From JAGXQV01 sp964451375 (GTDB lineage Bacteria > Pseudomonadota > Gammaproteobacteria > Burkholderiales > Sulfuricellaceae), in the NCBI GenBank assembly GCA_964451375.1, contig CAYVIN010000013.1, positions 1 through 64,000 on the forward strand: a stretch of DNA of 64,000 nucleotides. Direction: 5' to 3'. Made by a program: the position numbers and the translations under genes. Every line of letters begins with the position of its first letter. Positions within the stretch are counted from its first letter, which is position 1. The notes beneath the pieces were generated by a model. It was given only the letters and a program-made list of their open reading frames with translations, was not told the DNA's origin and did no database searches. Below, piece by piece: positions 6,741 to 14,375 of this stretch.

Positions 6741-8570
6741 ATGTGCGGCATCGTCGGCGCCATTGCGCAACGCAACATCGTCCCCATCCTCGTCGAAGGC
6801 CTGAAACGCCTGGAATATCGCGGCTATGATTCCGCCGGCGTGGCGGTCTTGAACCACGGCAATCTGGAACGCGCACGCCGCGTCGGGCGCGTCGCGGAAA
6901 TGGAAGCCCAGGCCGCCGCGCAGAGCCTTTCCGGCCACCTCGGCATCGGCCACACTCGCTGGGCCACCCACGGCGGCGTCACCGAATACAACGCCCACCC
7001 GATCATTTCCAAAGACGAACTGGCGGTGGTCCACAACGGCATCATCGAAAACCACGAAGAACAGCGCACCCGCCTGAAAGCGCTGGGATATACCTTCGAA
7101 TCGCAAACCGACACCGAAGTCATCGCCCACCTGATCCACCATTATTTCAGCCAGTCGAATGACCTCTTCGACGCCACCCAGCGGGCGGTACGCGAACTCA
7201 CCGGTGCGTTCGCCATCGGCGTGGTCGCGCAGAACGCCCCCGACATGATCTGCTGCGCGCGGATGGGCTGCCCGCTGCTGATTGGCTTAGGCGCGGGCGA
7301 AAACTTCTTCGCCTCCGATGTCTCCGCTTTGATCGCAGAAACCCGCCGCATCGTCTATCTCGACGAAGGTGACGTAGCGGCAGTGCGCTGCGACGGCGTG
7401 ACCATCGTGGATCGCCACGGCAACCCCGCGACCCGCGCCGAACGCCTCTCGGAAGTCAGCGCCGACGCCATCGACCTCGGCCCTTACCAGCACTATATGC
7501 AAAAGGAAATCCACGAACAGCCGCGCGCTGTGTCCGACACCCTGGAAGGCATCATCGCCGCCGGGGCCGACCCCGAATTGTTCGGCGCAGAGGCGGCGAG
7601 CGTATTCCAGGAAATCGACAGCATCCTGATCCTCGCCGCCGGCACCAGCTATTACGCCAGCCTGGTCGGCAAGCAATGGCTGGAATCCATCGCCCGCATC
7701 CCCTGTTCGGTCGAGCTCGGCCACGAATACCGCTACCGCGACTCCATCCCCAACCCGCGCCAGTTGATCGTCACCCTTTCGCAGTCGGGCGAGACACTGG
7801 ATACGATGGAAGCCCTCAAGCGCGCCAAGGAACTCGGCCACGACAAGACGCTGTCCATCTGCAACGTCCAGGAGAGCGCCATTCCACGCGCCTCCCGGCT
7901 GGTCTTCTACACCCGCGCCGGGGCGGAAATCGGCGTCGCCTCGACCAAGGCCTTCACCACGCAATTAGCGGCGTTGTTCATCCTCGCCCTGGTGTTGGGC
8001 AAGCAACGCGGCACACTTACCGAACAGACCGAACAGGAACACCTGCAAGCCCTGCGCCTGCTACCCGGCAGCGTCCAGCACGCCCTCAATCTCGAACCGC
8101 AAATCAAGGTGTGGGCCGAACAATTCGCCGGCAAGGAACACGCCCTCTTTCTCGGGCGCGGCCTGCATTACCCCATCGCCCTGGAAGGCGCGCTGAAGCT
8201 CAAGGAAATCTCCTACATCCACGCCGAAGCCTACCCCGCCGGGGAACTCAAACACGGCCCGCTGGCGCTGGTGGACAGCAACATGCCGGTAGTGGTGATC
8301 GCCCCCAACGACAGCCTGCTGGAAAAGGTCAAATCCAACATGCAGGAAGTCCGCGCGCGCGGCGGCCAGCTCTACGTGTTCGCCGACCAGGACAGCCACT
8401 TCGGCGAAACCGAAGGCGTCCACGTCATCCGCACCCCGCGCCACGCCGGGGTGCTCTCGCCGATCATCCACGCCGTGCCGGTGCAGTTGCTGGCGTATCA
8501 CGCCGCCTTGCAGAAGGGCACCGATGTGGATAAACCGAGGAATCTGGCTAAGTCGGTGACGGTGGAGTAG
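6741..8570 (+). CDS. glmS: glutamine:fructose-6-phosphate aminotransferase (isomerizing)
   Basis: This 609-residue enzyme makes glucosamine-6-phosphate, the first step towards UDP-GlcNAc. Cys2 of MCGIVGAIAQRN is the N-terminal nucleophile of the class II glutaminase domain (about 1-240). Two SIS sugar-isomerase domains follow (about 285-425 and 455-600), with the TLSQSGETLDT and HAEAYPAGELKHGPLALV motifs. The C-terminus ends KPRNLAKSVTVE, the family's usual end. It follows glmU, as in many proteobacteria. No glmS ribozyme was seen upstream. Confidence 0.97.
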   Translation: MCGIVGAIAQRNIVPILVEGLKRLEYRGYDSAGVAVLNHGNLERARRVGRVAEMEAQAAAQSLSGHLGIGHTRWATHGGVTEYNAHPIISKDELAVVHNGIIENHEEQRTRLKALGYTFESQTDTEVIAHLIHHYFSQSNDLFDATQRAVRELTGAFAIGVVAQNAPDMICCARMGCPLLIGLGAGENFFASDVSALIAETRRIVYLDEGDVAAVRCDGVTIVDRHGNPATRAERLSEVSADAIDLGPYQHYMQKEIHEQPRAVSDTLEGIIAAGADPELFGAEAASVFQEIDSILILAAGTSYYASLVGKQWLESIARIPCSVELGHEYRYRDSIPNPRQLIVTLSQSGETLDTMEALKRAKELGHDKTLSICNVQESAIPRASRLVFYTRAGAEIGVASTKAFTTQLAALFILALVLGKQRGTLTEQTEQEHLQALRLLPGSVQHALNLEPQIKVWAEQFAGKEHALFLGRGLHYPIALEGALKLKEISYIHAEAYPAGELKHGPLALVDSNMPVVVIAPNDSLLEKVKSNMQEVRARGGQLYVFADQDSHFGETEGVHVIRTPRHAGVLSPIIHAVPVQLLAYHAALQKGTDVDKPRNLAKSVTVE

Positions 8571-8609
8571 GTTTTGCGGCGCTGAGAACACTTGCCGGAA
8601 TCGCCCAAA

Positions 8610-9216
8610 ATGAAGCACACCGCATCCAGCCCCGCCACCGACAGCAGCCCGGACACCCTCCACGCCGAACTGCGCAGCCTCATCGCTACCAGCCGCCAAC
8701 GCCTGGCCGGCGCGGTCAACGCCGAACTAACCCGGCTTTACTGGAGCGTCGGCGAACGCCTGCTCCGCGAAGTGCTTGGCGGCGAGCGGGCGCAATATGG
8801 GGCCAAAATCATAGACCACCTCGGCCAACGGCTGGCTCAGGAATTCGGGCGCGGCTTTGAAGCCAAAAACCTGCACCGCATGATCCAGTTTGCCGACGCT
8901 TTCCCTCAACCGGAAATTGTCGCATCACTGATGCGACAATTGAGCTGGAGCCATATCGTCGCCTTGAGGCATACGAAAATGGCTGGACAAATATGAGCAC
9001 CAGCCCGGCGAAGACGCGCTCATCGGCCTGATCCTCTGCGCTGAATGCCAGCCGCGAGCAAGTCGAACTTCTGCAAATGCACAAGGACGGCATCGCCGTC
9101 GCCGAATACTGGACGGAACTGCCAGCCAAGTCCGAACTCGCCTCCACGAAGCGCTGCTGGAAGCGCGGGAGCGGCTGGCGCGGCTGGCGCGGCGGGGAGT
9201 CTTGCTGGAGGGGGTG
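8610..9216 (+). pseudogene. degenerate YhcG-type (DUF1016) nuclease-family gene
   Basis: The first 125 residues form an intact DUF1016 N-terminal domain, including RLYWSVGERLLREV and LSWSHIVAL, and then stop at 8994. Beyond it, other frames still encode the family's C-terminal PD-(D/E)XK end: KYEHQPGEDALIGLILC, then REQVELLQMHKDGIAVAEYW after a shift, then RLHEALLEARERLARL after another. About 150 residues of the middle are also missing. The family is a mobile, defence-linked nuclease, and this copy cannot be functional. Confidence 0.8.
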
Positions 9217-9234
9217 GGGATGATTGAATTGCGC

Positions 9235-9360
9235 CCTGGCGGGGGCCATAACCCACACCAGCGTAGGGCGAGTTAGCCGCAGGCGTAACCCGCCGCATGA
9301 GGATGCGATCCCATGCACCGCAATGCCCTGCGGGGATTGCGCCCTACACGGGTGACCGGG
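9235..9360 (+). repeat. dispersed hairpin repeat (GTAGGGCG... / ...TTGCGCCCTAC type)
   Basis: This stretch contains AGCGTAGGGCGAGTTAGCCG, CGTAACCCGCCGCATG and, at its right end, GGGGATTGCGCCCTAC. A related piece with AACCCGCGTAAGGCGCAATA and CATTGCGCC is at 31260-31300. It lies between the nuclease pseudogene and the HigA gene and shows no coding signal. Confidence 0.5.
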
Positions 9361-9370
9361 CTACCTTGGA

Positions 9371-9691
9371 CTACGCCAGCTTGCCCAACTCCGAGAAATT
9401 GCTGATTTTGACCGCGCCATCGGGGAAACGCGCTACCACCTCCAATTCGCCGCCCATTGCCTCAATGTGGCTGCGCAGGGTGGAGAGATACATGTCAGTG
9501 CGCTTTTCCAGCTTGGCGATGGAGGGTTGCTTGACGTGCAGTGTCTCGGCCAGCATTTTTTGTGACAAGCCGCGCGCCTGGCGCAACTCGTTGAGCGGCA
9601 TCTCTGCCAGCATCGCCTGAGCTTGAGCGTCGGCTCGTGCACGGGATTCGGGCGGCATTTGCGCGCGAAGTTCGGAAAATTTCTTAGCCAT
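9371..9691 (-). CDS. HigA-type XRE-family antitoxin, orphaned
   Basis: A 106-residue helix-turn-helix antitoxin. MAKKFSELRAQMPPESRAR begins the protein, and the HTH is at about residues 37-57 (LRQARGLSQKMLAETLHVKQ). The C-terminal strand region, GGELEVVARFPDGAVKI, matches HigA partners of Gp49-like HigB toxins. The gene starts 8 bases inside the end of a HigB remnant, the usual coupled layout. The toxin itself is truncated, so the antitoxin probably persists as an orphan regulator or immunity gene. Confidence 0.82.
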   Translation of the reverse strand: MAKKFSELRAQMPPESRARADAQAQAMLAEMPLNELRQARGLSQKMLAETLHVKQPSIAKLEKRTDMYLSTLRSHIEAMGGELEVVARFPDGAVKISNFSELGKLA

Positions 9692-9797
9692 TGAATTGCC
9701 CTTCCTTGCGAAGTTGCTCCAGGTATTCGTCGTAAAGCCGGTCCGCAAACGGAACATGCATGTCGTACCATCGCTTGTCCCCGGTCTTGTCGCCGCC
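9684..9797 (-). pseudogene. 3' remnant of a HigB/Gp49-like RelE-family toxin gene
   Basis: Only the last 37 codons survive. They read GDKTGDKRWYDMHVPFADRL followed by YDEYLEQLRKEG, the C-terminal signature of Gp49-like HigB mRNA interferases. The upstream 70 or so codons are absent. The homology stops within two bases of the end of the RAYT transposase gene, so insertion or recombination of that element most likely removed the 5' part. Confidence 0.75.
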
Positions 9798-9798
9798 C

Positions 9799-10350
9799 CT
9801 ACACATGTTCGCCATACTCACCGTCGAGTTGAACCGCCGGGCCGCCCCAATCGAGAGGGTAAATGCCGTTGCGAACGTGGCGGTGAAACGCCGAATACGG
9901 CCAATCGCGGGCGTTTTCGACCACTCCGTGTTTGACGGGATTGAAGTGCAGATAATCGAAGTGGCGGGCAAAATCCGCCTCGTTGCGAATGCGGTGATCC
10001 CAGAAGCGCCGTTGCCAGATCGTCGCTTCGCGATGTTTGCGCTTCAAGGCGGTCATCCAGTCGTCGCGATGGAACGTCTCACCGCAGGCCAGCGACACAT
10101 CGTGTTTGATGAGTTTCCAGCGCGTCGAAAAATCCGCGTCACCGTCCGGCAGCGTCCACAGGCAATGTAAATGGTCGGGCAACAACACCCAGGCGTCGAT
10201 GGTAAAGGGCCGTTCGACCCGCACCTTTTCAATAGCGGCACGCAACGCCGCGCGGATGGAGTCGGTGCAAAGGATGAGCCGCCGCCGGTAAGAAACCACC
10301 GTAAAAAACCAGGTCGCGCCGGGCGTCGTATCGCGTCGGTAATGGGACAT
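9799..10350 (-). mobile_element. REP-associated tyrosine transposase (RAYT, Y1 HUH family)
   Basis: A 183-residue Y1-type transposase. His60 and His62 of PDHLHCLW form the HUH metal site, and Tyr133 of FDYLHFNPVKHG is the likely nucleophile. The C-terminus YSAFHRHVRNGIYPLDW is typical of the TnpA-REP family. These proteins nick single-stranded REP palindromes and are thought to spread them. Palindromic repeats of the GTAGGGTGGGCAC type lie just upstream (10365-10448) and recur through the window. The element sits directly on the broken higB gene. Confidence 0.9.
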
Positions 10351-10364
10351 CCGGTGATTTTACC

Positions 10365-10448
10365 GTAGGGTGGGCACGGGGGTTTGTGCCCACGCGGTGG
10401 GGTTATGGGAATTTCCGCGTGGGCACGATGGGGCCGTGCCCACCCTAC
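10365..10448 (+). repeat. REP/BIME repeat adjoining the RAYT gene
   Basis: GTAGGGTGGGCAC at the left is matched by GTGCCCACCCTAC at the right, with an internal GTGCCCACGCGG / CCGCGTGGGCAC pair. The same units are found at 10802-10853, 30845-30880, 30981-31020 and 31321-31410. They are probable substrates of the adjacent transposase. Confidence 0.8.
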
Positions 10449-10457
10449 CCGGCTTGG

Positions 10458-10748
10458 CTACCAATTGTTAGGAATACCGATTTCATGAGGGTTGACTCCG
10501 GTTCCTTGGTCAAGGACGACCCACCGACCCTCTATCTTTTGAAGATAAGCCACATCCGTTTCGTCGCCTTCGTCCGACGAAACAAAAGCCCGCGCATAAC
10601 CGCCAGACACCTTGTCTATCTTGATACTGATTCCCGATGCTGAATCGTATGGCTGACCCATAATTGCATATTCGATGAGACGGTGTTCCTCCACGTCATC
10701 ATGAAGTACAAGAGCAAATACAACGAAGGCAACTACCGTGAGGTACAT
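10458..10748 (-). CDS. small membrane-anchored protein of unknown function
   Basis: A 96-residue product, MYLTVVAFVVFALVLHDDVE..., with one N-terminal hydrophobic segment (about 3-15) acting as signal or anchor. A soluble part follows with strand-rich SGISIKIDKVSGGYARAFVS and KIEGRWVVLDQGTG. The composition resembles small exported proteins with a cystatin/NTF2-like beta sheet, but no family is recognised. The open frame extends upstream through a repeat, so this ATG was chosen at the start of the hydrophobic segment. Confidence 0.5.
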   Translation of the reverse strand: MYLTVVAFVVFALVLHDDVEEHRLIEYAIMGQPYDSASGISIKIDKVSGGYARAFVSSDEGDETDVAYLQKIEGRWVVLDQGTGVNPHEIGIPNNW

Positions 10749-10801
10749 AGGTCGGGGCGCTACGCAAGGGCTAACGTACTGGAGTTTACCAACGATGCCC
10801 A

Positions 10802-10853
10802 GTGGGGTTATGGGAATTTTCGCGTGGGCACGATGAAACCGTGCCCACCCTAC
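10802..10853 (+). repeat. partial REP repeat
   Basis: These 52 bases match 10396-10448 almost exactly (TGGGGTTATGGGAATTT, then CGCGTGGGCACGATG and GTGCCCACCCTAC). The copy sits between two small leftward genes, and its end contains the stop codon of the upstream one. Confidence 0.75.
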
Positions 10854-11059
10854 TTGACTTGTATTGCCCTCCAAACACCAACCAAAATGGAAATAACACC
10901 AAATAATTGACATGGAATTGCAACCAATACGAGAACCCAAATAAGTGCCATCGACATGGAAAATAAGCATACCGTGCCGAAAATTGTGGCAACGAAAAGT
11001 ATTGTCACACCACGTAATATTAACGCTGTGGGACTATTGCGAAAATATGAAATATTCAT
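10850..11059 (-). CDS. small hydrophobic protein, unknown
   Basis: A 69-residue ORF with two probable membrane helices (about 13-35 and 39-63): ALILRGVTILFVATIFGTV and a later LVLVAIPCQLFGVISILVG. The stop codon lies in the adjoining REP repeat, so the natural C-terminus may have been altered. No homologous family is recognised, and it could be non-coding AT-richer sequence. Confidence 0.3.
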   Translation of the reverse strand: MNISYFRNSPTALILRGVTILFVATIFGTVCLFSMSMALIWVLVLVAIPCQLFGVISILVGVWRAIQVK

Positions 11060-11213
11060 TGAGTTGTGTCCAACGTAAAGTTGATCCCAATAAAATACAA
11101 ATGATTCGGACGTTGGAGGCGGCTATTTCCCGGATTATGCCCACAATTCCCCTACCTGCAATCCTGATACTTTTCACAGCTAGCGCGAACTGTGGAAACG
11201 TGGTAAAGCGGCG

Positions 11214-11582
11214 CTACCCCCCCTTCCGCAACCCCGCCCGCGCCGCCCGGCGCAACTCCGCCTGACTCCGCACACCTTCCGGTGCAGGCTGCCCAGGGCT
11301 GCGTTCCGCCCGAACCGTCTCATCCTGCAAAGGAACCGCTCCCCGCCAGGTCGCGGATCGTCGGGTGGCGGAACAGTTCGACGATGTCGAGGTTCACTCC
11401 CAGGCGGGCGGCGATTTGGGTCTGGACGCCGACCAGGTGCAGGGAGTTGCCGCCCAGGTTGAAGAAGCTTTCGTCCACCGGGCAGGTGTCGCGGCCCAGC
11501 AGTTCGCTCCAGATCGCGGCGATTTCGCGTTCCGGGGCCGAGGCGGGCAGGGCTGTTGGTGTGGCGGGGGCGGCGAGCTCGT
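11214..11582 (-). pseudogene. relic of a nonribosomal peptide/polyketide synthase C-terminal carrier domain
   Basis: Leftward translation gives EREIAAIWSELLGRDTCPVD, then ESFFNLGGNSLHLVGVQTQI and VNLDIVELFRHPTIRDLAG. This is a complete thiolation domain with the phosphopantetheine Ser in GGNSL. A stop at 11320 ends that frame, but the adjacent frame continues as SQAELRRAARAGLRKGG and ends at 11214, a normal C-terminal tail for such enzymes. Upstream the coding sequence stops at a dispersed repeat near 11583. No other synthase domains are in the window, so this is the last scrap of a lost megasynthase gene. Confidence 0.75.
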
Positions 11583-11892
11583 AGGATGTGCCGACGATAG
11601 GAGGCGCATCGTTCGCGAAAAAGAACGCGATAAATCACCGCCACAACCTCACCAACGACACCGGCAATTTCCTTCCAGGGAAGGCGCCAAAACCTGTGAG
11701 GGTTGCGATGCGCGATTGACGCGCCCCTGCCCGGAACGCCGCGCCCAGAGCGGCTTTCCAGGCATCTCCTTATCCTGCCTGGGCTAGCGTGAGAGTGATC
11801 ACTAACATTTGCCACTCGTCGGCGGATGCCCGCCTTGTTCTCTCCCTTTCGCCGATATGCACTGCGATATATACCATCTGAGGAAATCCCCA
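11580..11892 (+). repeat. repeat-derived gap before the VapB gene
   Basis: The left end is GTAGGATGTGCCGACGATAG and GGCGCATCGTTCGCG, a variant of the repeat found at 30683, 30933 and 31089. Around 11759-11810 the bases GGCATCTCCTTA and GCGTGAGAGTGATCACTAAC resemble 29545-29590. No gene is visible. A TATA-like hexamer near 11866 could belong to the VapB promoter. Confidence 0.5.
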
Positions 11893-12147
11893 ATGCAAAC
11901 CGCCAAGCTCTTCAAAAATGGCCGCAGCCAGGCCGTGCGTCTGCCTGCCGAATTTCGCTTTGACGGCGACGAGGTGTTGATCCGGCGCGCCCCGCTTAGC
12001 GGCGATGTCGTCCTGAGTCCGCGCAACCGCAAGCTGGAGGATTGGATCAAGCTGCGTGACAAGCTGATTGCCGAATCGCCCGAGGAATTCGCGGATTTCG
12101 ATCTGCAACGGGATGCCAGTCCGGCGATTGAGCGTAACCAGCCATGA
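11893..12147 (+). CDS. VapB-type AbrB/SpoVT-fold antitoxin
   Basis: An 84-residue antitoxin starting MQTAKLFKNGRSQAVRLPAE, the typical swapped-hairpin AbrB N-terminus of VapB. An acidic, toxin-wrapping C-terminus (EDWIKLRDKLIAESPEEF) follows. The start has a good ribosome binding site (TGAGGAAAT). The toxin gene overlaps its last four bases. The antitoxin looks intact although its toxin does not. Confidence 0.88.
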   Translation: MQTAKLFKNGRSQAVRLPAEFRFDGDEVLIRRAPLSGDVVLSPRNRKLEDWIKLRDKLIAESPEEFADFDLQRDASPAIERNQP

Positions 12148-12416
12148 GCGCCTATCGCTTTTTGCTCGACACCAATGCCGCATCCGCGCTGATACGTGGC
12201 AAGGAAGCGGCGGCGCACACGTTGCTCATCGAAGCACCGGTGTGCATCTCGGTCATTACCGAGGCCGAACTGCGCTTCGGCGCAGCGCGCAAGCCGGGTG
12301 CAACTCGGCTCGCCCAGGCCGTCGCCGAAAACTGCCCCCTGGTCAGCGCCAACCGCGCTTTTGCCCAGGTTCCCGGCCTGCGCGTCATGGACTGCGCCCC
12401 CTCGCCCGGAAATTAG
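12144..12416 (+). CDS. PIN-domain toxin VapC with internal deletion
   Basis: A 90-residue product against about 130 for its family. It starts normally (MSAYRFLLDTNAASALIRG, first Asp at 9) and keeps Glu40 (TEAELRFGAAR). It then jumps from RLAQAV to AENCPLVSANRAFAQVPGLR, the C-terminal strand. About 45 residues are missing, including the helix that normally carries the third catalytic acid (…NDLLIAAHA…-like). The frame was kept, so a short protein may still be made and bind VapB, but RNase activity is unlikely. Confidence 0.8.
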   Translation: MSAYRFLLDTNAASALIRGKEAAAHTLLIEAPVCISVITEAELRFGAARKPGATRLAQAVAENCPLVSANRAFAQVPGLRVMDCAPSPGN

Positions 12417-12474
12417 GCGTATCCGGGTGGGCGCGAAGAGCCGCGCCTACCCGGCCTGCACACCCCCCACCCCA

Positions 12475-12593
12475 ATGCTGTTGAGTTAAGCGCGACAGCC
12501 GGTTCAGTTGCTTGGAGCGCCGGCGTCTCGCCGGCCTGCCGGCAGGATGCCGGCGCTCCCGTTCGTTGCGCTACGGGCTTAACTCAACAGCAT
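12475..12593 (+). repeat. 119-bp inverted-repeat element containing the 46-bp palindromic repeat
   Basis: The ends are perfect 17-base inverted repeats (ATGCTGTTGAGTTAAGC). Inside, at 12514-12559, is the 46-base block beginning GGAGCGCCGGCGTCTCGCCG and ending GATGCCGGCGCTCC, which recurs exactly at 25446-25491 and 32614-32659. The right end touches the stop codon of the MFS gene. It is probably a non-autonomous mobile hairpin that may also act as a transcription end. Confidence 0.7.
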
Positions 12594-13885
12594 TACCGCC
12601 CCACCCGCACCAACAACACCAACCCGCCGCCCGCCAACGCAACCCCCGCGACCGCGACCAACCCGGCGCTATAACCTTCCGTCATCTGTTTGAACCAGCC
12701 CATCAGGTAGGGGCCGACGAAGCCGCCGCTGTTGCCCAGCGAGTTGATCAGGGCGATGCCGCCCGCTGCGGCGGCGCCGCTCAGCGAGGCGGTGGCGAGC
12801 GCCCAGAACGGCCCCATCACGCCCCATACGCCCACCGCCGCGATGGCGAACGCGACCAGCGCCAGCGGCAAGGAGTCGGCAGCGGCGGCGAGCAGTGCGC
12901 CCAGCGCCGCCAGGGCCAGCGAACCGGCCACGTGGTAGCGGCGTTCATTGCGCCGGTCGGAGTGCCAGCCGATGACCACCATCCCCAGCGCGGCGGCGAG
13001 GAACGGCAGGGCGTTGAGCAGGCCGAGGCGGAAATCGCTGACGCCGGTCAATGCGCGCAACATTTGCGGTAACCACAGGGTGATGCCGTACATGCCGATC
13101 ACCATGCAGAAATACACCAGCCCCAGCAGCCACACCTGGCCGCTGCCGAGCGCTTCCTTGAGGGTATGGCGGGTATGCGCTTGCGCGGCTTCGCGCTCCT
13201 CGCGCAGGGTCTGGTTCAACCAGTCGCGGCCCGCCTCGGGTAACCAGCGGGCTTGTTCGGGGCGATCCGGCAGCTTGAAAAACACCACCAGGCCCAGCAG
13301 CACCGCCGGCAGGCCTTCCAGCACGAATAACCAGTGCCAGCCGCGCCACCCCCACCAGCCGTCGAGTTCCAGCAGCGCGCCGGACAAGGGACTGCCGAGC
13401 AGGCCGGCCAACGCGCTGGCGCTGGCAAACAGCGCAATCGCGCGGGCGCGTTCGCGGGCCGGAAACCAGGCGGTCAGATAAAGGATGATGCCGGGGAAAA
13501 ATCCGGCTTCCGCGACGCCCAGCAAGAAGCGCAGCAGGTAAAAACTCGTTTCATCCCGCGTCAGCGCCATCGCCATCGAAAGCAGCCCCCAGCTCACCAT
13601 GATCCGGGCGATCCAGATACGCGGGCCGAAGCGTTGCAACAGCAGGTTGCTGGGAATCTCGAACAACACGTACCCGAGGAAAAACAGCCCCGCCCCGGTA
13701 CCGTAAGCCACCGCGCTCAAGCCCAGGTCGCGGTTCATCTGCAACGCGGCGAAACTCACGTTGATGCGGTCGAGATACGCGACGATATACAGCAGGCAGA
13801 GAAACGGAATCAGCCGCCAGGTGATGCGCCGCAAGGTCTGGCGCGCGAGGGGATGGCGCTCGGGCGGCAGCGTTTCAGGAAACAC
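12593..13885 (-). CDS. MFS transporter, anion:cation symporter (ACS) family
   Basis: A 430-residue inner-membrane transporter with 12 predicted helices in two halves. PFLCLLYIVAYLDRINVSFA is the ACS-family helix 1 signature, ending in the D-R-x-N motif. GRDWLNQTLREEREAA lies in the central cytoplasmic loop. Substrates in this family are organic anions (hexuronates, tartrate, phthalate, nicotinate), and the specific one cannot be told. Its start overlaps the end of the thioesterase gene by 11 bases, so the two are co-translated. Confidence 0.88.
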   Translation of the reverse strand: MFPETLPPERHPLARQTLRRITWRLIPFLCLLYIVAYLDRINVSFAALQMNRDLGLSAVAYGTGAGLFFLGYVLFEIPSNLLLQRFGPRIWIARIMVSWGLLSMAMALTRDETSFYLLRFLLGVAEAGFFPGIILYLTAWFPARERARAIALFASASALAGLLGSPLSGALLELDGWWGWRGWHWLFVLEGLPAVLLGLVVFFKLPDRPEQARWLPEAGRDWLNQTLREEREAAQAHTRHTLKEALGSGQVWLLGLVYFCMVIGMYGITLWLPQMLRALTGVSDFRLGLLNALPFLAAALGMVVIGWHSDRRNERRYHVAGSLALAALGALLAAAADSLPLALVAFAIAAVGVWGVMGPFWALATASLSGAAAAGGIALINSLGNSGGFVGPYLMGWFKQMTEGYSAGLVAVAGVALAGGGLVLLVRVGR

Positions 13886-14237
13886 GTTTCAAAGCCGCTT
13901 TGCGATTCTGTTTGTCGAGGCAGACGAAAGTGATATTGGTGTTGAACACCCGCTCTTCCACGCCGGTTTCGATGTTTTCGCTATATACGTCAACGAGGTA
14001 TTGCACCGACGAGTTGCCCTCGCGGACGCGCTGCACGTCGAAACGCAGGATCGAGCCTTGTGTGACGCCCTTGTGAAATTCCACCTTGTCCATCGCGACG
14101 GTGACGAAGCTGCAACCGGGATAATCACGACTGGCGGCGATCCAGGCGATTTCGTCGATCCATTTGAGCATGTTGCCGCCGAACAGGTGGCCGAAATGAT
14201 TGAGGTGTTCCGGGAGGACCAGCTTGAAGGTTTCCAT
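13875..14237 (-). CDS. acyl-CoA thioesterase, hotdog fold (YciA-like)
   Basis: A 120-residue hotdog domain. LPEHLNHFGHLFGGNMLKWI has the conserved N-H-x-x-x-x-F-G-G turn and the following Asp (DEIAW) near the active site. It hydrolyses acyl-CoA, but chain-length preference is unknown. It is shorter at the C-terminus than YciA. It heads a two-gene leftward operon with the MFS transporter and is divergent from the large signalling gene at 14376. Confidence 0.85.
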   Translation of the reverse strand: METFKLVLPEHLNHFGHLFGGNMLKWIDEIAWIAASRDYPGCSFVTVAMDKVEFHKGVTQGSILRFDVQRVREGNSSVQYLVDVYSENIETGVEERVFNTNITFVCLDKQNRKAALKRVS

Positions 14238-14375
14238 GGGGTTGCCCTGAGTGAAAGAGGGTTCATTATCCTGAAAAATTCAGTTTGCCGCCTGCTCGGC
14301 AGCAGCGGAATAGCCTTACGGAACGCCTAGAAATGAGTGTATATTCCCAGAAACCCATCAAATTGAGATGTTATT

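Noticed and set aside
5149..6876. 575-residue open frame on the minus strand across glmU
   Set aside because: It is antisense to a certain glmU gene, its composition is the usual GC-rich shadow (Asp/Arg/Val-rich with no family motifs), and it is explained by codon bias.
11180..11893. 237-residue open frame on the minus strand over the carrier-domain relic
   Set aside because: The conserved carrier-domain residues lie in another frame. This frame is low-complexity Arg/Pro sequence.
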